A stretch of DNA of 64,000 nucleotides, from contig NC_135222.1 of NCBI RefSeq assembly GCF_052324685.1, positions 4,805,420 through 4,869,419 on the forward strand, given 5' to 3'. The notes beneath the pieces were generated by a model that was not told the DNA's origin, made no database searches, and saw only the letters and a list, made by a program, of their open reading frames with translations. The stretch's first letter is position 1, and the number at the start of each line of letters is the position of its first letter. Made by a program: the position numbers and the translations under genes. This document shows, piece by piece, positions 27,443 through 39,399 of the stretch. Source of the stretch: Brachyhypopomus gauderio (taxonomy: Eukaryota > Chordata > Actinopteri > Gymnotiformes > Hypopomidae).

Positions 27443-27600
27443 TCACAGTTGTCTCCACCTGTGTGTGTGTTTTCCTATTATCTCCCCGTCACCGAACCTC
27501 TCTCTCTCTTTCCGTCTGTACTCCTCAAGTAGCTCAGGATTGTTGTAGATTTTCTCTCTGAACTTAGCCAGCCTAGTTTTTGCGAGAGCAGTTTTATAAT
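27443..27600 (-). pseudogene. Arg/Lys-rich ORF fragment inside the inverted-repeat element
   Basis: The minus-strand frame contains KFREKIYNNPELLEEYRRKE, a basic helical pattern (FRExx..NPE..EEYRRKxRER) that I have seen in fish transposon-associated and uncharacterised proteins. The upstream edge (about 27600-27615) has a splice-acceptor-like tract, so it may be an exon relic. The 171-bp miniature element sits just upstream of it. No function is assigned. Confidence 0.35.
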
Positions 27601-27633
27601 GAATAGATTCTTTTCTGGAAGGAAATAACATTG

Positions 27634-27804
27634 CAGGGTTGCCAACTCTCACGCATTGAGCATGAGACACACGCATTTGACTGTCTTTACACGCTCGGCG
27701 ATATAATACCCCCCCCCCCCCCCCCTTAACAATTTACACTCGCCACCTACACCCCTCCAGGTTCAAATCTCACTCCAAGTGATCTTGAAAAGTTGGCAAC
27801 CCTG
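27634..27804. mobile_element. 171-bp miniature inverted-repeat element, copy 1 (6-bp TSD ACATTG)
   Basis: It starts CAGGGTTGCCAACT and ends AGTTGGCAACCCTG, flanked on both sides by ACATTG (27628-27633 and 27805-27810). Its ends match the 301-bp copy at 33811-34111, so this copy is internally deleted and carries a poly-C run. The inverted repeats and 6-bp duplication suggest a non-autonomous hAT-like element. Confidence 0.8.
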
Positions 27805-27832
27805 ACATTGCATCTTATAAGTAATAGATAAG

Positions 27833-27834
<2 letters not shown>

Positions 27835-27909
<75 letters not shown>
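27835..27909. repeat. (TA)n microsatellite
   Basis: About 75 bases of uninterrupted TA inside the 25.4-28.8 kb element, next to copy 1 of the miniature element. Confidence 0.95.
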
Positions 27910-27911
<2 letters not shown>

Positions 27912-30533
27912 TAAATAAAGGCTTTTTTGTGAAACAATATTATATATATATATATACTTAAAACATTCATTTCTCATTACCGCAATAGTGAATCTCTCCA
28001 CCGCAACAGGCCTTAAATTGTTGCGGTGTATGAGAAGGCTGTTGCGGAGTATGAGTGACCTTAACCTTCTTTGATCTCTGTGGGGCCACTATGATGCCTA
28101 GCTAAACTTTTGTTAGCTTTTTGTATTTAGACTTCAAAAACCTTTAAAATTCCCAAAACTCAACAAAAATAAAAAAATTTAAACATAGAAAACTTGCTGT
28201 TTCGGTAATGAGAAACAAAAAGTTGTGTATGCTTGCTGACAACCAAGTTTTTAACATTTATCTGGAGAGGTATAAAATGAAGGGCTTACTTGGTAGTCAT
28301 CTTGGGTGTTACAGTAAAAGGTGTTCCCCTCCTCAAAATGGCTGGTTTTTTTCTGTTCCTTGTGGTCTTAAATGGTGCTTGAAAATTGTTGCGGAGGCTG
28401 AGAACATTGGCTGTGACCAAAGTTCTTTTTCTAAATATTTTCTTTTCTTTTACCAATGAATTCCAAGTAATACATTTTTATTGACTGTAACAATTTACTT
28501 TATGAGATACATTTAAGTTTTTTATTATTTATTTATTTTAAATATAAAAATCGTATAGTTGAAGAGCCGAGATTCAGCAATGGACGCGTTGCGGTACTGA
28601 GAATTTCACACTAAATTATAAAAAATATATAATTTAAAATATTACAATGTCTTCTTTTAATCACTTCCAATATAGCCTATGATGAGATGTTTATGAACCA
28701 GTGTTTCCCAAATTGATAGGATTTACCTGTTCATCACAATCCTTAATGCCACCTCATATGTCTGATTTCATGAGAATCACCCATATACTTGTTTCTTATT
28801 TATAATGACAGCAAAGCAATATCTACACACAGTACAATATTACCCGTACCATCATGAATCAATGATTTGGGACGCTTTGTCCTGCAAACTGCACATACAA
28901 TGGGTTATTCTGAAGCCTCCCACTGACAGTTATTGCCATGTGATCTTAACCAGCAGAGACACTGAGTCAGTAGGGTAGTGCTAAGGAAACATGATGCACT
29001 TCTGACACACAGTATGTTGCTGTCGATGTGAAAAATCTCTCCCGAACAGCAATCACTTGATCAACATTGGGTTTAGTCACTCGTAACCTCAGGCAAAGCC
29101 AGAACCTACTTAATCATTTGAACTCATTCAACTACAACCCCTTTGTAGGCCAGAATATCAATTAGAAGTGACCACCTTTTCTCTAGAGTTCATGATTAAT
29201 TTCATAGTAACACAATGGTTGATACGGCAGATAAGGCTGTTGCCAAACCCTGTTAAGGTGGAGATGAGTAAGACATTACAAGCAGACAGACCTGCTCACA
29301 GAAGTGGGAGTCATAGCCAAACAAAAAGCCTCATATGCAGACATGTCAGAGCAGGACTTGTAAACTAACACAGAAGAATAAGATCCTCTGTGACCGTTAA
29401 GAGTTTTTAGTAGTCTTTATAGTTTCAACATCCTCGTTTACCTACCTAACGTCCCTTACCTGCTCACCGTGTGAGAACTACATTCTGTCCATTTAAAGAG
29501 TCCATTGGGATCAGTAATACGACCTGATGATGTGGAAACGTTGCTGCGTGTATACAGCGCAAGAAGAAAGTTGATTTTTTAAGTTGGATTTTACGGGAAG
29601 TATCATATGTGAACAGGTTACACTGCAAGCTCGTTCCCAGCCTGTCAGATATCAAATCTTGGGCAATAACACCGCATCGCCATCATTTACACCCCCAGTC
29701 TTTTATTAAACTAAAGACACTGTGGTTACATATGCAGTGATTACAGGCGCTGCTGTGTTTATATCACGTTGGTATCAGGTTGTGTCAGGTTTAAGTGTAT
29801 TACATTAAAACCGGCTAACGCACAGTTTAAGTGCCGTGTTTGAAATACTGACACCGAGACGTCTATCTTAATTATATCCTGTGCGACTTTATAAAATGAA
29901 AACATTCGATCAATTATTTAAAATTGCATGGAAGAACGATAACGAGTCTTGGGGACCTGTCTAGATCTCTTTAGGCAGACTACCAGCATCTCGCACATTT
30001 ATGGTTTAACTTGTTTAAGTTAAGGTGAAATTACATTTGAAATCTCTGGCACCAAAGCAGACACACCGAAGCATTGTGGCTATGTGGTCAAGAAATAAAG
30101 ATATAGGTAGATAGAATATAGCATAGAATAGCCTACATATAGAATATAGCAACTGAAAACGGAAAAAACACCTGAGCTGAAACTGAATTTACCCTTTTCC
30201 CCCTTTGTTTTCTTTTTTATATAGAGCTGCACCTTCAGCAAACATGACTTACCTGCTTTGGCAGAAAGGTTCCTGTAAATAGATTTCTTCAGGCTTCTTC
30301 GGGCATAGCTAACCATGATAAAATCGAATAAATAAAGTAGTTTAAAGTATCTAAACTACTAAGACTTTCAGCTGGAGAAAATAACGTTAATAGACCACTA
30401 ATTAGTGACAACTTTCCTTCCAGGTATTAGTGGTTAAGCTACTATGTGGCGGCGAGGTTTGCCTTGTACATATTCGCTCACACATGAAGGTCTTCTGTTC
30501 TACTTTTACTCTCATGTCAGTACGTGTTCTCGT

Positions 30534-30550
30534 CGCAAGGGGGCGCTAAG
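30534..30550 (+). promoter_or_regulatory. CTCF-like site
   Basis: GCAAGGGGGCGCTAAGG matches the core AGGGGGCGCTA of the vertebrate CTCF motif. It lies between the semaphorin and Ig-receptor genes. Confidence 0.4.
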
Positions 30551-32041
30551 GTAGCACCAACTCCAATGCAACAGGAATGAAAGAGGCGCTTCCTTAACTG
30601 GAAACTACAGAAGTAACAGAACCTAAATTAAAGTAAACAAGAACGACAAAAAGAAGGCGTAACGAACAAGTCTTGCTACATCAATTCATCAATTGCGCAA
30701 ATTGGATGTAACAATGTTGCATAATTTGTCAGATGCTCTTACGTCCTATGAAACTATGAACGTACATGTTTCTCATTATGTGTTTAACGCAGTATGTGTT
30801 CTCGCTGTAAACGGAACCAATGGCCATAGTTTGGTTTAAAGATAAAGCAGACACATTCCAGCTGGTATACATTTGGATTGTTCATTTTTGTTTATTTATA
30901 CACGAAAATGTCTTCAGGTAGTGAAAATTATGAATCATCCCATGTCACAGCTTGCTGATTTGAGCATTAAATCCGTGATCCGTGAAATCCGTTTGCGTGA
31001 TTTTTTGGAAGAGATTTCCCTGTCCATGATGAAGGGGGCTTTGAGTGCTTTTTTCTTTTTTGATGTGGAGTTCGAATTCATGGTCCTATATAGTAAATCC
31101 TTGGGGTTTGATATTACTGGTAGCAAATTTATATTACAAAAACGAATTCAAATTACAGGCTTCAAAATGCAGGCACTGCAGACGTCCCCCTTCACATAGT
31201 AGTCATGTATTACAACAAAGTCGTGAATCTGTTACATTAAATGTTCAGTTAATTAGTAGTGATTACACAATTAAGGACGACAGGAGTTGAATTATAAAGG
31301 CTGAAGTTAAATACCTCAGCGGCAAAGTGTAGTCAGCCGAACCTCAGAGGCGAACTACAAAGGTGAAATCATGGCTCGACTAGTTTTTGGATGAAATAAA
31401 ATGACGTAGTAAATCCACAGGGTGACGCCTGCCGCTCGCGCTCTTGATGTGCTCAGTGAAACAGGGACAATTAATGATCACAGGACAGACATTGACCAGT
31501 AAGCTACTGGACATTTAGTATCTCCTCGTAACCATCTACTGGTGTTGATTAATTGAACTTGCTTACATTAAAGACAAACGCAGTAAAGAAACGAATAATT
31601 AAAAAATCCATGTATAAAATGCTTATAAATGTACAGTGCCCTGTATAATAACCAATACACTATTTACACAGATAAATTGATTAATTCAACAATTTATAAA
31701 AAAAAACTAAACTGCATAAACTGCTAACTTTTTGCAACATCTTGTACAGCTTTTATTTACATATTTATATACAATATAGAAATAAAAGATATAGATAGCT
31801 AATATAAACATAGATGTATGCTTTATTTTAATGTATTTGATTTATTATTAATAATACATTAATACTATTAATTTAGTATTATTATTATAGCATTATCCAT
31901 TGAGTATCCATATCCATTGTGTGTTTTATTTTAAATAACAATAAAGAAAGACTGCATTCTAATTCTTAAAGGAAAATATTTTATAAAAATATTTTTATTA
32001 GACATACCAAACTATGACAAAGTGAAAAGAACTGTGCATTT

Positions 32042-32054
32042 TGCCATCTAGTGG
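32042..32054 (-). promoter_or_regulatory. CTCF-like site
   Basis: The reverse complement reads CCACTAGATGGCA, fitting CCASYAGRKGGC. It lies just past the stop codon of the Ig-receptor gene and points toward the site at 30534. Confidence 0.4.
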
Positions 32055-32134
32055 AAGAGAGGTATATCACATAACGAACATTACAGCAATGACAGAGAGA
32101 GGTAGATTGAGAGTGGAGATTGAGAGAAGACTGG

Positions 32135-35100
32135 TCACTTTGGTCTTTTACCTTTTGTTGTTTGGCTGCCTAATTTTGGGGTAGTATAGGTATGAGATTT
32201 CGCAATGTCCCTTTGTTTCGATATCTTGCTGTTGTCTACGGGCATGGAAAGGCGTGGGGAACGATCCTTCCGTGGGTGTCTCTTTCTCGCTGCGGTGTTT
32301 TCATAAATTGGACCTTCTAAGAAATACACATATTGATCTTTGTTAGTTGTTTTTTAATTATTTTTTACAAATGGTCTGGCAAAAGAGGTCAGATAACGTG
32401 CTCTGCTCTCTGCACCAGAGCACCATAACCACAGCCGGACGTGTGTACGTCTATCTGAACCTTCAGCTCATGTGTGTGTGTTGAAACCACAGCCTTCATG
32501 ATCCTGTAACGTTATGCCATGACCCCGGAAGGAGCAGATCTTGCAATGGGGGGTGTACGACTCTTAATGCAGCTGTGGTTTGCGATCATGCTACCTGATT
32601 TTGTCTTTACTCGCAATCGCAGTTATTAAAGTTAATCAGTTCATCAGCCAGTCGGTCTGTCGGGACCAGTGGAGACCTGTAAGGAGGTGATGTGAAGACC
32701 TGTTTCTGTGTAACTGCCTTTGTCATTGCTGTGTTTGTCTTGAGGCGCACGATCATAACGTGTAGCGACGAAAATGTTTAAGAAGTACCTTTTCTTCTGC
32801 AGTAGGTGACACATATGACAACCAGAATGATTATCAGCGCAGTGAACCCCAATGCCAACGCTAGCCACACAAACCAGTGACCCGACGAATCTGGCGCTGG
32901 AGAAAGAAAAGGAAAATTGTCAAATTTAATAGTTATAATATGAAACAAATACGTCCCTAGTAAGCATATGACATTACATAATTCAGTCTTCAGGAACTCA
33001 AAATACAACCTTTTGTTATTCTAAATATTTAAATAATGAATATATGCGGAGGCAACCTCATTGCTTTGCGTTTGCGTGGTGTCAGGTAATGCCAGTTTTA
33101 GTCCATTCCCAGTTAACTTTATCCAGCGTAACTCACACAGTGGTACCCGGTACAGACACGTCAGTTAACACCAGACACTGATCCACACTCTCTCCCCACT
33201 CACAGTGCCCCATCTGATGGACTATTACACTCGTCTCCTTTTTGTGTTCCCCTAATTCTACCAAATATTGACAGTCCCTAATGCCTTTGAATGCACGTTA
33301 TCTGCAAGCTCCCTCCGACTCTATTGTTTTCTGTTGTTTGCTACAGAAAAAGACGCTGTTAATAACCACTACCACTACTGTATTTTTTTTTTATTCGTTC
33401 ATAGTAACCTATTGGCTAGTGCTTTTGTATCACCCTAGTATAGTAGCGCAATAAATGATTAAAGGAAGTATGTAATCTTACTAGCATGTTATATTGTGTT
33501 ATTATGAAAACAAAAACGGACCCTCACCAAGAAATTAGAATGACTCCATCTGAGGTTTACAGTTTTCCCTTGAAACTCTGTGAACTACTCAACGTTCCTG
33601 TTTCCACTCAGTTTTTGTTTTAGTGCCGACAAAAGGGCTGTCGTGTCTATGTGAAACGTGCTTAAAGTTGTCCAAACTCCTTTCTTTTCAGTGCATATAC
33701 GCACATTAAGCCTTATAAACACAAATCCTGAGCAAGACATTAATTCAGATTCCTGTAGGATTCTGAAGCTATAATTCTCACTCCCCACACAGAAAATCCT
33801 ATATTCTCTACAGGGTTGCCAACTCTCAGGCATTGAGCGTGAGACACACGCATTTGACTGTCTTCACACGCTCACACGCCACACATCCGATTTCTCACGA
33901 GGAAAAAAATCGAGTTTATTTACCTCTGATCCATATCTATGGTTCAATTAGTTACTAGTTCGCTCTGGCGCCAACCACTGGCGATCGATCGATCGCGATA
34001 TAAATACTTAATTTGAGTCCATTTTACACCCCGCCCGGTAACAATTTACACTCTCCACCCCCTCCAGGTTCAAATCTCACTCCAAGTGATCTTGAAAAGT
34101 TGGCAACCCTGTCTCTATATTGCCTGTATTTCCCCATTTGATATTTTCCATACTCTAAAACACCTGAAGACCTCGCCTGCAAAAGCAGCGCCACAGGTGT
34201 GTTTGTTTTCGTTTTTCTTTTCCTTTTTTTGGAAAATCAGGCTAATTCTTAATTACATGCTTTCTGCAAATTAACAAGCCTGCAGTAAAAAAAAACTAGC
34301 TCGAGTAGCTTATGACTGTACAAAAGAAAACAAGAGACTGAACCTCTTACCGTAAGAGTATCAGCCCCCTCCCTCTTATGTGTCAAGTGTTCCATGTGTG
34401 TAAGATTGTCAGTCACAACTCCTATTTGTGTCTGGTTAGTGTTCAGTGTTCACACTGAAAAAAATAAAGCATTGGCTCAATGTAATAAAATTGAATTAAT
34501 CAATCACACAAATTTTTTTTCATTGACTCAATCCAAAAAACTAAATTCATGACTAAACGAATTTAATTTTTGGACTGATTCAATGAAAAAAAATTCGTGT
34601 GATTGATTAATTCAATTTTATTACATTGAGCCAATGCTTTATTTTTTTCAGTGCAGTATGGTTATCAGCTTGTGTCACACCCCTCCTGTGATGTGCTGGA
34701 CCTGAGTCTCGTCCCCCCCTCCCCCCCCAACGTCCAAGCCCCTATAGTTTGCCTTGGAAGTATCATTTGTAAACACGGGGCCTGCCTCGGCATACTCGCC
34801 TCACCTCTTCTGTAACTGAATGACCCAGGATGGCCAGGAAAGTGTTGAAAAAGTGGGAGAAGCTCTGCCCCACCCTGTCCGCAGGGCAGACAGATCAGGT
34901 CAGCACCCTGTACCCCAGCAGAGGGGAGGGGCGTCTCCCGGACTTTCTAAAGGGTTGAGTCCCTGAGCTATGAGGGACTTTTACTCGACTCGGAAGACTT
35001 CTATGAAGCCGACAACCACAGGAAGTCCCTGGACATGAGTCCCGGGAAAATTGAAGAGTACCTCAATGATGTGGGGGGGGGGGGGGGTGTCTGTGCCAGA

Positions 35101-35394
35101 GCACAGAGATGGAGCTAGAATAGCGTGCTGTGAGTGTCTTAGTGTTCTGGGTTCCGCATGCTCATCAGCCTCAGTGTAAAACCCTCCTGTTATGTTCTGC
35201 ACATTTTCCCCCTAGTTTATATATTTGTGTATATTTTAAGCCCTAGAGTTTGTTTTGTCCTTTGTCAGTCATTGACCCCTCCTTACATGCGTTACTTCTT
35301 AAATAAAATATTATTTGTAAATACGGACCCCCGCCTCGGCATTCAAAAGCACTATGAGTTGCATGTATATATGAAAGTTGCTACACAAATAAAG

Positions 35395-35437
<43 letters not shown>

Positions 35438-37173
35438 GGCCTCACCTGTTGTTGGTGAACTTGTGCTTTCCTCTGTGGGGGGAACCTGTGGGGATGCTGT
35501 GGGGACAGGAGTGGATATGATAAAGGGTATTATTAAATACGATTGTAGTTTATGATGAGAATTTCAGATTCTGATAATTCAGCATGTATAGAATAGTGAA
35601 CATGCAGCTGGGAGGCTAGCACAGTTCTTCTAAAAGTCACTGGAGAATCTTGTGAGGATTATCTCAAGAATGTCTTGTACAAAATTCTCTTGATAACAAG
35701 AGATAAAAAAAAAAACAGGTTTAGGTAACCCCAATAAAGTAGCCTACCTTCATGAATGTAACAATAGTATATTATAATAATAACCAATCACTAATACTTG
35801 GAATAAAATATAACAATTAGGTTATGCCATGTTAGTATAATGTATAATATTAGTATTTAATGTTACTATATAATGTTACTTAATTTGCATATTTATGAGG
35901 AGTATTATAGGGTGATTACACTCTGATTGTTTCCTACCATTCTGTTAATGCTTGCCGATGTCCACATGCATCCAAAAGTTATAGTAAAATACTCCCTAAC
36001 CCTAGTATAATACTCCCTAACCCTAAATACTCCCTAACCCTGTTCTGAATATTTCTTTCGGTGAAGATACTTACTGATGTTTAAATATGATGAATTGCTG
36101 CAGCTCTGTTTCAGTATTGGAATGTCCTGGACGACTTTGCAGTAATACCACCCGCTGTCATTCACTGTAACGTTTTTTATAGTCAGAGCTGCCCAGGTGT
36201 TTCTCTTCTCTTCATGGTAATGATTATTTAAGGTGCCGTGTTGAAGGTAAAACTCGATCTGTTCACTGGGTGTTGATTGATCTGGACTGAAGTACCAGCT
36301 CACTTTGAGTGTTTCATTGTCTGTCTGGAAAGTGCAGTTGAAGGTTGCGCTGGATCTGACATGCGTTTCATATGATCCTGTCAACTTTGGCTTCATGTCT
36401 GGACTCAGAACTGCACACGGAATTACGCTTCCCACTGTGGATAAGATTAATTAAACGCACACTGAGAACCACAAGAAAATTTATTTAAAAAGTCAAAATA
36501 AAGAGAAGTACTTTCACCTAGACATTTCCCAAATGACTAAGCCATTAGTAGGTCTGTAGTAGATCTATAGCAATTAGCAGTTTTACCTGAAGGGCTCCAT
36601 TAATAGCTATCACTGTAGATGTCTTTTAACCATTATACATTAATGTAATCAAATTCTCCAAATTCAGATGCACTAAACTGCAAAGAGTTCTGCTGTCATG
36701 ACTATTTTATAGGTTCATTTATTTAAACTTCACCCTTGTACGACATGCAGGCAAACTAAAATTGCCTCCACGTTGTACAACCTTAAAGGTTTATGCACAT
36801 AAAATTGCATAGTTTGTAAAATTTTCACTCAAATGTTCACTCAAATCGTTTCACAGTAGACTAATAATTAGTTCAGGAGTCGTGAATTATTTAGAGTTAA
36901 ATAATTAAGCAAGTTAGGATAATATAAGTAAAAGGTAAACACAACACAGTCCCCACCAAATAGAGTAGAGTATATCAATCACTATGTCAGTTAGTGATGA
37001 ATTATTAGAACAATGAAAACAAAACAAAAAAAACTAATGAACGCTGCTATATTTCCAAATTTGTCTAGTAGCATAAACTACATAAGTAGAGTAATCTGCC
37101 TTGGAAAGCTAAGGAGAGTATGGTATATCTGACCTGTTAACAGCAGAAAAAAGATACTGCCAAACTCGTCCAT
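32135..37173 (-). CDS. Single-Ig-domain type I membrane receptor, CD79/NFAM1-like fold, no ITAM
   Basis: Five exons, 5' to 3' on the minus strand: 37134-37173, 36075-36434, 35446-35496, 32789-32896, 32135-32316; 246 codons, all GT-AG, phases consistent. Exon 1 encodes a short signal peptide from ATG 37173. Exon 2 is one Ig domain with Cys47, Trp60 and NDSGWYYC (Cys112), extra cysteines at 20 and 125, and sequons at Asn46, 53, 101, 105 and 127. The strand-G region KQSCSNSSYLNI resembles the SCG/CG-TxL end of CD79A/CD79B Ig domains. Exon 3 is a Pro/Thr/Ser stalk. Exon 4 holds the membrane helix (about 158-182), which has no charged residue. Exon 5 is a basic tail with IYENT (Tyr191) and TYTTP (Tyr230) and no YxxL/I, so no ITAM or ITIM. 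YxN is a Grb2-type SH2 docking pattern. It is probably a leukocyte receptor by architecture; I do not recognise an orthologue. Confidence 0.8.
33811..34111. mobile_element. 301-bp miniature inverted-repeat element, copy 2 (6-bp TSD TCTCTA)
   Basis: Same termini as copy 1 (CAGGGTTGCCAACT...AGTTGGCAACCCTG), flanked by TCTCTA at 33805-33810 and 34112-34117. It lies in intron 3 of the Ig-receptor gene. It is the fuller copy and includes a GATCGATCGATCG stretch at about 33980. Confidence 0.85.
34453..34653. mobile_element. 201-bp fold-back miniature element
   Basis: A near-perfect palindrome. CACTGAAAAAAATAAAGC at the left is repeated in reverse complement at the right, and the arms of about 95 bp pair with only a few mismatches around a short centre near 34550. 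It lies in intron 3 of the Ig-receptor gene. No clear target duplication was found. Confidence 0.8.
34660..35394. other. Decayed retroelement-like sequence in Ig-receptor intron 3
   Basis: A region around 34830-34960 reads like a degraded gag or LINE ORF start (MARKVLKKWEKLCP). Two diverged copies of an ATTTGTAAA-CGG-CCTCGGCAT segment occur at about 34765 and 35315. It includes a poly-G run at 35071-35086. Confidence 0.35.
35395..35437. repeat. (ATT)n tail of a short retroelement fragment
   Basis: AAATAAAG followed by about 13 ATT units, the usual 3' tail of fish SINE/LINE copies; it abuts the Ig-receptor stalk exon (35446-35496). Confidence 0.75.
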
Positions 37174-37179
37174 TGCTTT

Positions 37180-38240
37180 GGTTTGGAGACACTGTGCCTT
37201 AAATGACAAACTCTTCTGATATGGCCAGAGCAACTTGGGTAGGAGTGGAGGTCCTCAGAGCCACACTCTTGTGAAGAGAAGTACATATGTTAGTACAGTG
37301 AGATTACAGCAATATTAAAGTTTACATGATGTCAAAAAGTGTATGGTGGGTTGAAAGGTTCTTATTGCTTACCTGTTCGTGGTGGTAAAGGAACAGTGTC
37401 GTGTCTCGGCAGGTTCCTGTGTAGTCAAGCTGAAGACCACGAGAAGCAGTGCCTGATCGCCTGATCTGGAGCGGAAGTGTTAACATGAGCAGGGTCTCCA
37501 AAAACCACCACAGTGAAGTTCGACTTCTGCTTTTGTGGGGCATGCAGGAAGGGCAAAGGCCCTTCACACCCTGAGGACGACGACGGCTAAATCAAAGCTG
37601 GAACCAAGGAACGCGACACAAAAAGACAGGTCGGCCCATCAGTACATTTGTAGCGCTGTTTGAGAAGAGAGAGTTGTTGTTCTTCAGAGAGAGAAAATGG
37701 TTGCCCTACTGACAGTTTGTGTCAGTATGCAGTGAAGTTGGAAAGCATGTTGTGAAAACGGGTCAACCACATGAATGCTAGACGAGAAACAAAACTACAT
37801 AGCACACCCCCAAGCACGAAACTGAGAGAGACATAGAACGTTCACAAAAAATCATATTAACCAATAGAGTTGTAGAAGTCTACAATGGGTAAAACCACAG
37901 AACACAGCATAACATCTTCAACGGTAATCTGACATTCTTGACAGCATAACACTGAAGGAAGGAACCACATGTCCAAACTTATTTTTTAGGAGAATGAATT
38001 GGAAACCAGAGCTGGTATTTGAACTGTTCTGTAGTAGACTTTAGTGTTTCCCTCATCAGCTGAGGTCGGTGACGAGTGCAGCCTCTACCATTTCCTGGCC
38101 TGAGTGGAACACTGTTGTGTTGCCTTAAGTAAAAGTGCAGTAGGGGTTACTGAACGCCTTTACATGTGGGGGAGGAGAAACACATTCCTCCCAATGTGTT
38201 AACCAATCAAACCTTTCATCTGGTAAGTTTAATTTCCCTT
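37180..38240. other. 5' flank of the Ig-receptor gene
   Basis: No coding exon was recognised. A promoter is expected here for the minus-strand gene but no decisive motif was seen. Confidence 0.4.
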
Positions 38241-38245
38241 GCTAC

Positions 38246-38248
<3 letters not shown>

Positions 38249-38315
<67 letters not shown>
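38249..38315. repeat. (CA)n microsatellite
   Basis: About 66 bases of CA between the Ig-receptor gene and the transposon nest. Confidence 0.95.
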
Positions 38316-38317
<2 letters not shown>

Positions 38318-39399
38318 TTTGTCTTTACAGATAAACCAGTTGTGTGTCTTTCCATTACCGCTCATGTCTGCTTTTTCTTTAAAAATGATCTGTAGGCGGT
38401 GGGGTCAAAGGTCTGGGGTGGGGGGAGGGGAGGCTGGGGTTGTGGTACATAATACTATCTGTCAGTTACATATTGCTTCTCTGTAATTGTCTGTAATGAA
38501 AGACAAGTATTATAATGACAAAGAATACAGCATTTAAGATATGCATCTCTTAATTCCTCCCGACTTTGGTTTGTATTGTATAACCTTGTATACAATTGTA
38601 TAATTTATCAAAATGTTTTTCTTTTCAGATACCATTCTGACAAGACCACAGAGAAGCTAATTTACTTTCCTCTCAGACACACCACTGGATTCATATTTCT
38701 CGTGCAAATGTTTAGAAAAAAAAAACAGATGTGATAAGTATCCTTGTATGTCCTTGTGATCAAGAAATTTTGAGAACAGATAATAACTGAACAGATACAA
38801 TGCATTAAAATTACAAGGGATGTGCCGATTCAGCTTTTTGAACTTCCGATCCGATACCAATATTTATTTGCACTTCCGATCCGATACCGGCCTATCTGAG
38901 CATGTATTAGGTAAGTTATTTAGCAAACTTACTTTGTTGTCAAACTCATGTTGAAAAGCGGTTTACTCTTGATAACAATAGCCAGCTGAATTAGGTGTGT
39001 TTATGCTTGGTAAGGAGAAACTGACCTGTTTATTTAGCAATTAATAAACTCAAAATAGACAAAATAATAAATAACAAACAGAAATGGCATCAGTAAACCA
39101 AGGCTTAAGCCATAAGTGCAAATAATATTGTAAATTGTATTTAAAAAGCAAAACACACAACCTGAGTAGAATAGTCTATTAACAGCATCAGTACTCTTGA
39201 GTGCTGTACTCTTGAACAAATGTAAACCAAAGCTTAAATAAAAAAAATCATTGCAAAAATCGTAAACTACTTAAAAAGCAAAATGCCTTCTACTCCCTAA
39301 TTTCCTCTACATTTTTCTGCTCCATCCCCATCTACACACTCCTTTCAATTCCAACTGTTTGCCCTGCCTGCAGTCCGAGCATGATGGGGAGATTCTTTT

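Larger units (their letters stand above)
25422..28785. mobile_element. 3.36-kb element with 20-bp terminal inverted repeats and TA flanks
   Basis: The left end TATGGGTGATTCTCATGAAA (25422-25441) recurs exactly in reverse complement at the right end (28766-28785), and both ends are flanked by TA. Copies of a GTTGCGGTAATGAGAA-like motif, in both orientations, lie at about 25619, 25779, 25956, 25977, 25998, 27979, 28005, 28019, 28042, 28199, 28388 and 28588. The interior also holds a GC-rich block (26.4-26.95 kb), CA-rich sequence, a 171-bp miniature element and a (TA)n run. I do not recognise the superfamily. No transposase was found. Confidence 0.65.
28790..32130. other. Intergenic between semaphorin and Ig-receptor genes
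   Basis: It holds the CTCF-like sites noted separately, an AT-rich stretch at 31.6-32.0 kb and otherwise unrecognised sequence. Confidence 0.5.

Noticed and set aside
35990..36045. Interstitial telomere repeat (CCCTAACCCT units)
   Set aside because: Only four short imperfect copies spaced by other bases; more likely a local short duplication.
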